Positions 49,985 to 58,038 of a stretch of 64,000 bases of DNA are shown one piece after another. Source of the stretch: Candidatus Lachnoclostridium stercoravium (GTDB taxonomy: Bacteria > Bacillota > Clostridia > Lachnospirales > Lachnospiraceae); the NCBI GenBank assembly GCA_019118365.1, contig DWZA01000026.1, positions 19,013 to 83,012 of the forward strand, given 5' to 3'. The notes beneath the pieces are model-generated. The model was not told where the DNA came from. It did no database searches and saw only the letters and a list, made by a program, of their open reading frames with translations. Position 1 is the stretch's first letter. Every line of letters starts with the position of its first letter. The translations under genes and the position numbers were made by a program.

Positions 49985-50566
49985 ATGAGTTTAGTACCTT
50001 ATGTCATTGAATCCACCAGCCGTGGAGAACGTTCTTACGATATTTATTCCCGCCTTTTAAAGGACAGGATCATCTTCTTAGGAGAAGAGGTGACTGACGT
50101 ATCTGCCAGCCTGGTAGTGGCTCAGCTCCTTTTCCTGGAGTCTGAAGATCCGGGCAAGGATATCAGCCTTTACATCAACAGCCCAGGCGGATCCGTTACA
50201 GCAGGCATGGCGATCTATGACACGATGCATTATATCAAGTGCGACGTTTCTACCATATGCATCGGTATGGCAGCCAGCATGGGAGCGTTCCTCCTTGCAG
50301 GAGGCACAAAGGGAAAACGCTATGCCCTTCCAAACGCAGAAGTTATGATCCATCAGCCGTCCGGCGGCGCCCAGGGCCAGGCTACAGAAATCCAGATCGT
50401 AGCGGAAAAGATCCTTCAGACAAAGAAAAAGCTGAACGAGATCCTGGCAGCCAATACCGGCCAGCCCTATGAGACGATCGCCCGCGATACAGAGAGAGAT
50501 CACTATATGACAGCGGAAGAAGCAAAGGCATACGGCCTGATCGACGCAGTGATCTCAGGACGATGA
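49985..50566 (+). CDS. clpP: ATP-dependent Clp protease proteolytic subunit
   Basis: A 193-residue ClpP. The catalytic triad is in place: Ser98 (GMAASMGAF), His123 ([10 protein letters not shown]) and Asp in [12 protein letters not shown]. It forms the double-ring protease driven by ClpX and, elsewhere, ClpC. ATG 49985 has ACAGGAGG 5-6 nt upstream and gives the standard N-terminus MSLVPYVIE. The frame is open upstream to 49904 without family similarity. Confidence 0.98.
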   Translation: MSLVPYVIESTSRGERSYDIYSRLLKDRIIFLGEEVTDVSASLVVAQLLFLESEDPGKDISLYINSPGGSVTAGMAIYDTMHYIKCDVSTICIGMAASMGAFLLAGGTKGKRYALPNAEVMIHQPSGGAQGQATEIQIVAEKILQTKKKLNEILAANTGQPYETIARDTERDHYMTAEEAKAYGLIDAVISGR

Positions 50567-50576
50567 CCATGGTCAT

Positions 50577-50624
50577 AAGCAGCAGAGACCGGATAGGGGA
50601 AGCGTTTTCCCTTATCCGCTGCTT
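50577..50624 (+). other. Hairpin between clpP and clpX
   Basis: AAGCAGC (50577-50583) with GCTGCTT (50618-50624) and an inner stem GGATAGGGGAA/TTCCCTTATCC form a two-part hairpin. No T-run follows. It could separate clpP and clpX levels by RNA processing. Confidence 0.5.
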
Positions 50625-50659
50625 CTGAAAAAGGAAAGAATCGAGGTGCAGACATTAAA

Positions 50660-51961
50660 ATGCCAGGAAGACCAGACGACAAGATCCGGTGTTCTTTCTG
50701 CGGAAAGACTCAGGATCAGGTAAAAAAACTGATCGCCGGTTCCAATAATGTATACATTTGCGATGAATGCATTGATCTTTGCGCAGAGATACTGGAAGAG
50801 GAATTTGACGGCCATGAGGAAGACGGATTTGATCTCGGCGAGATCAATCTGATGAAGCCTAAGGAGATCAAGGCATTTTTAGACGAATATGTGATCGGCC
50901 AGGATGCGGCCAAAAAAGTGCTCTCCGTAGCCGTTTATAATCATTATAAGCGGGTTACCTCCAAGAAAACTATGGATGTGGACGTACAGAAGAGCAATAT
51001 CCTGATGCTGGGACCTACAGGTTCCGGAAAGACCTATCTGGCTCAGACACTGGCGAAGATCCTTAACGTTCCGTTTGCCATTGCGGATGCCACGGCTCTG
51101 ACAGAAGCCGGATATGTAGGCGAGGATGTGGAAAATATCCTGTTAAAGCTGATCCAGGCGGCGGATTACGATATCGCAAAAGCGGAATACGGCATCATTT
51201 ATATTGATGAGATCGATAAGATAACGAAAAAGTCCGAAAATGTTTCCATAACCAGAGACGTTTCCGGCGAAGGCGTGCAGCAGGCTCTTTTAAAGATCCT
51301 GGAAGGCACGGTAGCCAGCGTTCCTCCGCAGGGAGGCAGAAAACATCCCCATCAGGAGCTTCTGCAGATCGACACCACGAATATCCTGTTTATCTGCGGC
51401 GGCGCTTTTGACGGCCTGGAAAAGATCATCGAGAGGCGTCTGAATGTGGGATCTATCGGATTCAACTCCGATATCCATGATAAAAACAATCTTGATATAG
51501 ATGAACTGCTCCGCCAGGTGCTTCCTGAGGATCTGGTAAAATTTGGACTCATCCCTGAATTTATCGGCCGTGTGCCGGTAGTCGTATCTCTGGATATCCT
51601 TACGAGAGAAGCGCTGATCCGGATCCTGAAGGAGCCGAAGAACGCGCTGACAAAGCAGTACCAGAAGCTGTTTGAGCTGGATGATGTGAAACTGGAATTT
51701 ACACCGTCCGCGCTGGAATCCATTGCGGATCTGGCTGTGGAAAGGAAGACGGGAGCCAGAGGCCTCCGCTCGATCATGGAGTCAGTGATGATGGATCTGA
51801 TGTACGAGGTTCCGTCAGACAGCAATATCGGGATCTGTACGATCACAAAGGACGTAGTAGATAAGAAAGCGGAGCCGGAGATCGTTTACCGCGATACGGC
51901 AGTGCCGAGAAAGACGATCTCCCAGAGATTCAAGAAAGATAAACCGGGCGAGATTGCCTGA
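50660..51961 (+). CDS. clpX: ATP-dependent Clp protease ATP-binding subunit ClpX
   Basis: A 433-residue AAA+ unfoldase that feeds ClpP. The N-terminal zinc domain has Cys11, Cys14 (CSFCGK) and Cys34, Cys37 (ICDECIDLC). Walker A GPTGSGKT, Walker [11 protein letters not shown], the pore loop [12 protein letters not shown] and the IGF-like ClpP-binding loop region are seen. ATG 50660 has GAGGTG upstream. Confidence 0.98.
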   Translation: MPGRPDDKIRCSFCGKTQDQVKKLIAGSNNVYICDECIDLCAEILEEEFDGHEEDGFDLGEINLMKPKEIKAFLDEYVIGQDAAKKVLSVAVYNHYKRVTSKKTMDVDVQKSNILMLGPTGSGKTYLAQTLAKILNVPFAIADATALTEAGYVGEDVENILLKLIQAADYDIAKAEYGIIYIDEIDKITKKSENVSITRDVSGEGVQQALLKILEGTVASVPPQGGRKHPHQELLQIDTTNILFICGGAFDGLEKIIERRLNVGSIGFNSDIHDKNNLDIDELLRQVLPEDLVKFGLIPEFIGRVPVVVSLDILTREALIRILKEPKNALTKQYQKLFELDDVKLEFTPSALESIADLAVERKTGARGLRSIMESVMMDLMYEVPSDSNIGICTITKDVVDKKAEPEIVYRDTAVPRKTISQRFKKDKPGEIA

Positions 51962-51973
51962 CAGACAGGAAGT

Positions 51974-52083
51974 CTGCGGATCAAAGGGTATCTGCGGGAT
52001 TTCCAATGGAGACAGGAGCAGGGCGACCAGGAGCATTTGAAAAACAGTGCCTGGCCGCCTTCTCATGTCTTTTTGATCCGCAG
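51974..52083 (+). other. Long hairpin between clpX and lon
   Basis: CTGCGGATCAAA (51974-51985) pairs perfectly with TTTGATCCGCAG (52072-52083). Inside, GAGACAGGAG..GGGCGACCAGGAGC can pair with GCCTGGCCGCC..TCATGTCTT. The whole 110-nt stretch would form one extended hairpin before the lon ribosome site. The perfect outer stem and the length are unusual for a gap between co-directional genes. It is not followed by a T-run. Confidence 0.55.
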
Positions 52084-52135
52084 GATATCCTGATCTTTGC
52101 GGGTCAGAGGCATAATGCAACAAAGGAGGACAAAG

Positions 52136-54454
52136 ATGGAAGAAAAGAAGACCATGCCGGTGATCGCTTTGCGGGGGCTTACCGTCCTTCCAAAGATGAT
52201 GATACATTTTGATGTAAGCAGGGCAAGGTCCGTGGCCGCAGTAGAGCGGGCGATGATCGACGACCAGAAGGTATTTCTGGTGACGCAGAAAAATCCAGAC
52301 GATGAAAACCCATCCCAGGAACAGCTCCATCAGATCGGAACGGTTTCAGCGGTAAAGCAGCTGGTAAAGCTTCCAGGCGGACTGATCCGCGTGATGGTGG
52401 AAGGACTTTACCGGGGCGAGCTGATCTGCCTGGAGTCTACAGATCCGGCTCTTACCGGAGAGATCGCCGTTTTATCGGACAACGAGGACGAGGCAGACTG
52501 GGTTTCCAGAGAAGCTATGGCCAGAGTCTTAAAAGATAAACTGGAAGAATACGGAAGGGAAAACCCCAGAGCGGCAAAGGAGAACCTGCCAAACCTGATG
52601 ATCATTACAGAGCTGGACGAACTGATGGATCAGATCGCGATCCAGCTCCCATGGGATTATACAGTCCGTCAGGAGGTTCTGGACCATCCGTCTCTGGAAG
52701 GCCGTTATGATACGATCCTGAAAAATCTGATGAAAGAGATCGAGGTGCTGCGGATCAAACGGGATCTTCAGTCCAAGGTAAAGGAAGCGATCGATAAAAA
52801 CCAGAAGGATTACGTATTAAGAGAGCAGATGCGGGTGATCCGTGAAGAACTGGGAGAGGACAATCCGGATACAGAAGGAGACGAATATCAGGAACAGGTG
52901 AAGCGCCTGACCGCTGACAAAGAGACGAAGGATAAGCTGATGAAAGAGATCAACCGTTTCAAGTCCATGCCAAGCGGAAGCCAGGAAGCGAACGTTCTGA
53001 GAACCTACATCGAGACGCTTCTGGAGCTGCCCTGGAACAAGATGTCCAGAGACAACCACAATCTGAAGCATGCGGAAAAGATTCTGAATGAAGACCATTA
53101 CGGCCTGGAAAAGGTAAAGGAAAGGATCCTGGAATACCTGGCAGTGCGCGTATTGACAAAGAAGCAGAGCAGCACCATCCTCTGTCTGGTAGGCCCTCCT
53201 GGAACAGGAAAGACATCGATCGCCCGTTCTGTAGCCAGGGCGTTAAATAAAAAATATGTGCGCATAAGCCTTGGAGGAATCCGGGACGAGGCAGAGATCC
53301 GTGGCCACAGGAAGACTTACGTGGGGGCTATGCCAGGCCGCCTGGTAGAAGGCCTGAAGCAGGCTGGCGTAGGCAATCCGCTTATGCTTTTAGATGAGAT
53401 CGATAAAGTAAGCAGCGATTATAAGGGAGATACTTCTTCGGCCCTTCTGGAGGTGCTGGACGGAGAGCAGAATGTGAAATTCCACGATCATTATGTGGAG
53501 ACTCCCATTAACCTTTCCAATGTGCTGTTTATCGCCACAGCCAATACCACGACCACGATCCCAGGACCGCTCCTGGACCGTATGGAGATCATAGAGGTAA
53601 ACAGCTATACGGAAAATGAAAAGTTCCATATCGCCAAGGAATATCTGGTGGCAAAGCAGCTGGAGAGGAACGGGCTTAAGCCTGACCAGGCAGTTTTTGA
53701 TGACGAGGCGATCAAGAAGATCATCCATAATTATACAAGAGAAGCCGGAGTCCGCAGCCTGGAGCGCAAGATCGGCGATATCTGCCGGAAGGCGGCCAGA
53801 GAGATCGTGGAAGACAGGGACAGACAGAAGTCGATCCACGTGACCACAGACAATCTGGAAAAATATCTTGGAAAAGAAAAGATCTCTTTTGAAGATGCCA
53901 ACGAAGAAGACGAGGTGGGCATTGTGCGCGGCCTGGCGTGGACCAGCGTCGGCGGCGATACCCTGCAGATCGAAGTGAACGTTATGCCTGGAAAAGGCGA
54001 GCTGAAGATGACCGGTCAGATGGGAGACGTGATGAAGGAATCCGCCCAGATCGCTTTAAGCTATATCCGTTCCATTGCCAGTACATATGGCGTTACCGAG
54101 GAATTTTTTGAAAAGCACGATATCCATCTTCATATTCCAGAAGGCGCGGTTCCCAAGGACGGCCCTTCCGCAGGCATTACCATGGCTACGGCTATGCTGT
54201 CCGCCGTCACAGGCATTAAGGTATCGGCAAAGACCGCTATGACCGGAGAGATCACTCTCCGCGGCCGTGTTCTTCCTATCGGCGGATTAAAGGAAAAGAT
54301 CCTTGCCGCCAAGATGGCTCATATCCAGAAAGTCCTTGTTCCGGTAAAGAACAAGCCGGATATCGAGGAGCTGTCTGATGAGATCACAGGAGGCCTGTCG
54401 ATCGTGTACGTAAAGGGAATGGAAGACGTCCTGAAGGAAGCTTTCGTGTCTTAA
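52136..54454 (+). CDS. lon: ATP-dependent protease Lon
   Basis: A 772-residue LonA-type protease: an N-terminal substrate-binding domain ([20 protein letters not shown]), an AAA+ domain with Walker [10 protein letters not shown] and a serine-lysine protease domain with Ser678 in PKDGPSAG and the Lys in GGLKEK. It degrades misfolded and regulatory proteins. ATG 52136 has AAAGGAGGA 5 nt upstream; the frame is open to 52097. No HrcA/CIRCE or CtsR-like box is obvious before it. Confidence 0.98.
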   Translation: MEEKKTMPVIALRGLTVLPKMMIHFDVSRARSVAAVERAMIDDQKVFLVTQKNPDDENPSQEQLHQIGTVSAVKQLVKLPGGLIRVMVEGLYRGELICLESTDPALTGEIAVLSDNEDEADWVSREAMARVLKDKLEEYGRENPRAAKENLPNLMIITELDELMDQIAIQLPWDYTVRQEVLDHPSLEGRYDTILKNLMKEIEVLRIKRDLQSKVKEAIDKNQKDYVLREQMRVIREELGEDNPDTEGDEYQEQVKRLTADKETKDKLMKEINRFKSMPSGSQEANVLRTYIETLLELPWNKMSRDNHNLKHAEKILNEDHYGLEKVKERILEYLAVRVLTKKQSSTILCLVGPPGTGKTSIARSVARALNKKYVRISLGGIRDEAEIRGHRKTYVGAMPGRLVEGLKQAGVGNPLMLLDEIDKVSSDYKGDTSSALLEVLDGEQNVKFHDHYVETPINLSNVLFIATANTTTTIPGPLLDRMEIIEVNSYTENEKFHIAKEYLVAKQLERNGLKPDQAVFDDEAIKKIIHNYTREAGVRSLERKIGDICRKAAREIVEDRDRQKSIHVTTDNLEKYLGKEKISFEDANEEDEVGIVRGLAWTSVGGDTLQIEVNVMPGKGELKMTGQMGDVMKESAQIALSYIRSIASTYGVTEEFFEKHDIHLHIPEGAVPKDGPSAGITMATAMLSAVTGIKVSAKTAMTGEITLRGRVLPIGGLKEKILAAKMAHIQKVLVPVKNKPDIEELSDEITGGLSIVYVKGMEDVLKEAFVS

Positions 54455-54472
54455 TTAAGGAAGGTATCAGAT

Positions 54473-55078
54473 ATGATCATAAAAAACGCAGAGCTGGAAA
54501 CTGTATGCGGCATCACCAGCAAGCTTCCGGACAATGAATTTCCGGAGTTTGCCTTTGCCGGAAAGTCAAATGTGGGAAAATCTTCCCTGATCAACGCGCT
54601 GATGAACCGGAAATCCCTGGCCCGCACGTCGGCCCAGCCGGGAAAGACCCAGACCATTAATTTTTATAAGATCAACGACAGCCTCTATTATGTGGATCTG
54701 CCGGGGTACGGGTATACCCGCGCTTCCGTAGAGGTCAAGGCCAAATGGGGCCAGATGGTGGAACGCTATCTGAAAAGCTCCAAAAAGCTGCAGTGCGTAT
54801 TCCTGCTGATCGATATCCGCCACGATCCTTCCGCCAACGACAGGATGATGTATGAGTGGATCGTCCACAACGGCTACGAGCCGGTGATCATCGCTACAAA
54901 GCTAGACAAGATCAAGAGAAGCCAGATCGACAAACAGGTAAAAACCATCCGCCTGGGGCTTGGTATGCCAAAGGGCGGAACAGTGATCCCGTTTTCTGCA
55001 GAAACGAAGCAGGGAAGGGAAGAAATCTGGGATTATATCGAAGGGATGACGGCAGAGACCGTATCAGAGGAAGAATAA
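54473..55078 (+). CDS. engB: Ribosome biogenesis GTPase EngB (YsxC/YihA)
   Basis: A 201-residue GTPase needed for 50S subunit assembly. G1 is FAGKSNVGKSSL, G2 includes the Thr in GKTQTINFY, G3 VDLPGYGYT and G4 ATKLDKIKRS. The distance of 18 nt from lon and the conserved lon-engB order support co-transcription. A terminator follows. Confidence 0.97.
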   Translation: MIIKNAELETVCGITSKLPDNEFPEFAFAGKSNVGKSSLINALMNRKSLARTSAQPGKTQTINFYKINDSLYYVDLPGYGYTRASVEVKAKWGQMVERYLKSSKKLQCVFLLIDIRHDPSANDRMMYEWIVHNGYEPVIIATKLDKIKRSQIDKQVKTIRLGLGMPKGGTVIPFSAETKQGREEIWDYIEGMTAETVSEEE

Positions 55079-55121
55079 AGGAAATCAGACGAAGGAGACA
55101 GTCAGATAAAATCCGCTCAGA

Positions 55122-55176
55122 TAAAAACCTCTTATCATATAAGCGTAAAATACTTATATGACAGGAGGTTTTTTTG
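55122..55176 (+). terminator. Rho-independent terminator after engB
   Basis: AAAAACCTC..TATCATATAAG pairs with CTTATATGACAGGAGG, followed by a run of seven T. It closes the tig-engB block. Confidence 0.88.
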
Positions 55177-55219
55177 TGAAAACACATCGAAGAAGATCTG
55201 CCAGGATCACAGGAAGAGA

Positions 55220-56098
55220 TCACAGCTGCTCCAGCCACTCCAGACATTCCTCATACGCCTGTCGCCCTTCAGGCGCGGACGTATCCTGATCAAAGTCGTG
55301 CCCCAGGTTATACACAGGATAGAATTTTGAATCGGGAATGCTTCTCGCCATGTTCTTGGAAAGGCGGAAGGGCACGTCCCGGTCCATGGAGCTGGCGGTT
55401 AAGAACGCAGGCGGAAGGATAGAAAGCTGTTTGGAAGAAAGGGAGCTGTCCTCCAGATCTTCTTCCGGCCCTAAAAGCTCCATCCAGCCTCCGGTCTGCC
55501 TCGCATAGAGATAGAGAAGCGTACGGGGGGATTTCACCGTATCAAAAACAGGAGAGTTTTCTATGGACTGGAAGGCCTCTTCTTTTGAAACAGGGGGATA
55601 TTCTGCCTGGTAGTAACGGTTTGGTTTGGAAAAGTCTTCTTCTAAAAGGCTGGGATAGCCGTAGAAAAGGATCAGGGCGTCCGGAGCCGGGAGCCTGTTT
55701 CTGACCATCTGATAAGCGGTCTGGATGGATAAAAAGGCTCCGGCGGACCGCCCGAACAGAATGTATTCCGGGGAAGACAGTCCAAGCTCATCCGGATAAT
55801 GAGTGAGGAACCACTGGACAAACTGCATGCAGCTGTCTGCGATCATGGAAACCGGATATTCCGGAGCCAGGGGATAGTCAAAAGCCAGAAAATCATATCC
55901 CGCTTTTAAAAACATATCGCGATAAGCCTCCGGCAGATCTTTTCTGCTCCCGAAGAGCAGCCCGCCGCCGTGAAAGTACAGGATGGTCCTGTATTTGGCA
56001 GGGGCAGACGGAAAGGCCTCGGAAGAGGAATAGAAATCCGCTTCCGCCTTTTGATAGCTTCCATTTGTTAAAATAAGGGAAATCTTATGTGTAGTCAT
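55220..56098 (-). CDS. Alpha/beta hydrolase (HSL-type esterase)
   Basis: A 292-residue alpha/beta hydrolase. The HSL-family oxyanion motif HGGG is in LYFHGGGLLFGSR, the nucleophile elbow GRSAG in ILFGRSAGAFLSIQ, and the catalytic His is probably in YNLGHDFDQD. Probably a carboxylesterase of unknown substrate. It follows the PucR gene on the same strand after 18 nt, so the two may share a transcript. A GGAGGAT site precedes the start. Confidence 0.88.
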   Translation of the reverse strand: MTTHKISLILTNGSYQKAEADFYSSSEAFPSAPAKYRTILYFHGGGLLFGSRKDLPEAYRDMFLKAGYDFLAFDYPLAPEYPVSMIADSCMQFVQWFLTHYPDELGLSSPEYILFGRSAGAFLSIQTAYQMVRNRLPAPDALILFYGYPSLLEEDFSKPNRYYQAEYPPVSKEEAFQSIENSPVFDTVKSPRTLLYLYARQTGGWMELLGPEEDLEDSSLSSKQLSILPPAFLTASSMDRDVPFRLSKNMARSIPDSKFYPVYNLGHDFDQDTSAPEGRQAYEECLEWLEQL

Positions 56099-56116
56099 AG
56101 GTTATCCTCCAAAGCT

Positions 56117-57751
56117 TTAAAGCAGTTTTAACAGGCGGAAAGAGATCTGCGCCTGAAGAACCTGTTCCGGATCGGAAAAATCAAATTTCAGCAGATCCTG
56201 GATCTTACGGATCCGGTAATGGATGGTTTTGGCGTGGAGAAACAGCCGTTTTGCCGTTTCGGAAAGGTTCTGTCCCGAATCCAGGTATACCGCCAGCGTA
56301 TTTGCCAGATCCGGATAGGTTCCGGCGAAATCCTGGAATTTCTGTGGGATAAAATCGCTCAGGTGCCCCAGATTATCGCTGGTGAGAAAGATCTTATAGA
56401 TGCCCAGGTCGTCGTAGGACAGCACGTTGCCATGGCTGCCAAAAAGGCGCATAAGCCGCTGGATCTCCAGGATCTGGCGTCCCGCGTCAGGAAGGCGGAA
56501 ACGTGTTGTTTCGTTGCTGACAGCGATATCATACTGGAAAGAAAATTCCTGGAAATTTTTCCGGACAGCGTCAAAAAGATCCCGGACCGATGAGGAAGCC
56601 AGCACAGGGGTTTCCGGACGGAAATTTACGATAAGAGTCAGGGAATCTTCTTTTTCCTCAAAAGCCGTTTCGTAGCCGGCGGCTTTCAGCCGGTTTAAAA
56701 AACTGTGGAAGATCCGGTGGGACTGATCCTTCCTCCAGGATTCCAGTTCCATCGGGCTGTCTTCGTCAAAGGCCAGCCGGAGGGCGAGAGCCTGATAGCG
56801 GGGGAAATGGTTCAGCCGCAGACGCTCCAGCGCTTCGTCCACTTTTTCCGCGGAATAGAGATTTTCCTGGAGCAGCTCGTTGACCAGGGCGTTGGCGTGA
56901 AGGAAGAGATTCTGCCTTACAGAATGGCGTTTTAAAAATTCCATCTGCAGGAAAAACACAAAATTTTCCACAGTCATAAAGTCGTCGTTTGTAAGAGCTT
57001 TTCCATTGTTGTGGATCAAAAGCTCCAGATCCTCGTTTTCCACGTTCGGTATGGAAACCCCGGTCCACTCCGCAGAGGAAAGCTCCGCAGAAGCCAGTAC
57101 GGGAGAGGAGCCTAAAAGGATCCGGTTATGAAAATAAGTAAAATTCATATATTTTGTCTGAGGAAGCGGCCATTTCCCGATGACGCGGATCGAGCCCTCC
57201 ACAGGGATCGTGCTGACGAACATGCCTTTGGCGGGATTGAAGATGGATACGTCATAAGAGATCAGCCGTTTCAGTTCCAGAAGGATCTCGTCCAGGGAAG
57301 GCTCTTTTAAAGCAAACTTCATCAGCCTCTGATGGATGGAATAATGTTTGTCCAGAAGAGCTGCGTTGGCGTTGATGATCGGGCTTAAGATATCCAGGAT
57401 GATCGTTTCGTACTTCGTATCCTTTGGGATGCGCAGCAGAGGCAGCCCGAAGGCTTCACAGAACCTTATCAGACAGGCGGGGATATCTGCAAGGAGGCGT
57501 TCTGGTTTTACTGCCAGGGCGCTGATCCCGCAGCCGCACAGTTTTTTTATAAATTCTTCCAGCTCTTTTTCGTCCAGACCCTGGAGGGCGAAGTAACTGG
57601 TCAGGATCATCTCTCCAGGGCGGCTCCATTTTTCCACGTCAAGGGCCTCCAGGACCATGACGCCGGTGATCTCGCGGTCCAGGAAAGAACGCCCGGCCAT
57701 GACTTCGGAGAGAGCAAGAGAAGGGAGCTTTAATGCGTCGTTCAGAGTCAT
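56117..57751 (-). CDS. PucR family transcriptional regulator
   Basis: A 544-residue regulator: an N-terminal PucR (purine catabolism) domain (TLNDALKLPSLALSEVMAG, GEMILTSYFAL, CGISALAVKP), a long middle sensor region, and the C-terminal helix-turn-helix NTLAVYLDSGQNLSETAKRL with TIHYRIRKIQDLL. B. subtilis PucR activates purine-degradation genes in response to allantoin-type compounds. It is divergent from the FdrA/DUF2877/transporter/carbamate kinase operon, the obvious target. Start ATG 57751 has AGGAGG 5 nt upstream; the frame continues upstream through the leader hairpin without a ribosome site. Confidence 0.92.
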   Translation of the reverse strand: MTLNDALKLPSLALSEVMAGRSFLDREITGVMVLEALDVEKWSRPGEMILTSYFALQGLDEKELEEFIKKLCGCGISALAVKPERLLADIPACLIRFCEAFGLPLLRIPKDTKYETIILDILSPIINANAALLDKHYSIHQRLMKFALKEPSLDEILLELKRLISYDVSIFNPAKGMFVSTIPVEGSIRVIGKWPLPQTKYMNFTYFHNRILLGSSPVLASAELSSAEWTGVSIPNVENEDLELLIHNNGKALTNDDFMTVENFVFFLQMEFLKRHSVRQNLFLHANALVNELLQENLYSAEKVDEALERLRLNHFPRYQALALRLAFDEDSPMELESWRKDQSHRIFHSFLNRLKAAGYETAFEEKEDSLTLIVNFRPETPVLASSSVRDLFDAVRKNFQEFSFQYDIAVSNETTRFRLPDAGRQILEIQRLMRLFGSHGNVLSYDDLGIYKIFLTSDNLGHLSDFIPQKFQDFAGTYPDLANTLAVYLDSGQNLSETAKRLFLHAKTIHYRIRKIQDLLKFDFSDPEQVLQAQISFRLLKLL

Positions 57752-57793
57752 AATATCCTCCTGTAAAGTATCATTGTTATTCATGTTTTTGGC

Positions 57794-57856
57794 GGGTCCC
57801 AAGGTCGAAAATCCTCTTGCAGGCAAGCTTGCATCGGATTTTCGACTTTGGGACCC
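57794..57856 (-). repeat. Hairpin in the pucR leader (type C, with the shared loop core)
   Basis: GGGTCCCAAGGTCGAAAATCC (57794-57814) pairs nearly perfectly with 57836-57856 over 21 bp. The 21-nt loop TCTTGCAGGCAAGCTTGCATC contains the same GCAAGCTT core as type A and B loops. It lies between the pucR promoter and its ATG on the minus strand. Confidence 0.7.
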
Positions 57857-57879
57857 TGGTATCATATCATTATAAATAT

Positions 57880-57907
57880 ATTATCCCCATGGCAGGGGGC
57901 CAGTCAA
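57880..57907 (-). promoter_or_regulatory. Promoter of pucR
   Basis: On the minus strand, TTGACT (plus 57902-57907), a 16-bp spacer and GATAAT (plus 57880-57885). The expected transcript begins ahead of the leader hairpin. Confidence 0.55.
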
Positions 57908-57972
57908 TGGGAAAATGAAAAAAATTATCCGTCAGGGATAAAAAACAAAGAAAATCTTATACCGCCGCGAAA

Positions 57973-58001
57973 GTGAAAAATCCTGGGAAAAGGGGTATAC
58001 T
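57973..58001 (+). promoter_or_regulatory. Promoter of the FdrA-DUF1116 operon
   Basis: GTGAAA (57973-57978), a 17-bp spacer and TATACT (57996-58001), about 38 bp before the ATG. The weak upstream hexamer would suit an activator such as PucR. The gap to the divergent pucR promoter is about 65 bp. Confidence 0.6.
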
Positions 58002-58038
58002 TTTTACATGCAACAGAAACTTACGAGGAGGAAGACAA

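Noticed and set aside
57752..57865. Upstream in-frame start for the PucR protein, which would translate the leader hairpin
   Set aside because: No ribosome site before it, while AGGAGG precedes the ATG at 57751, where the PucR domain begins.
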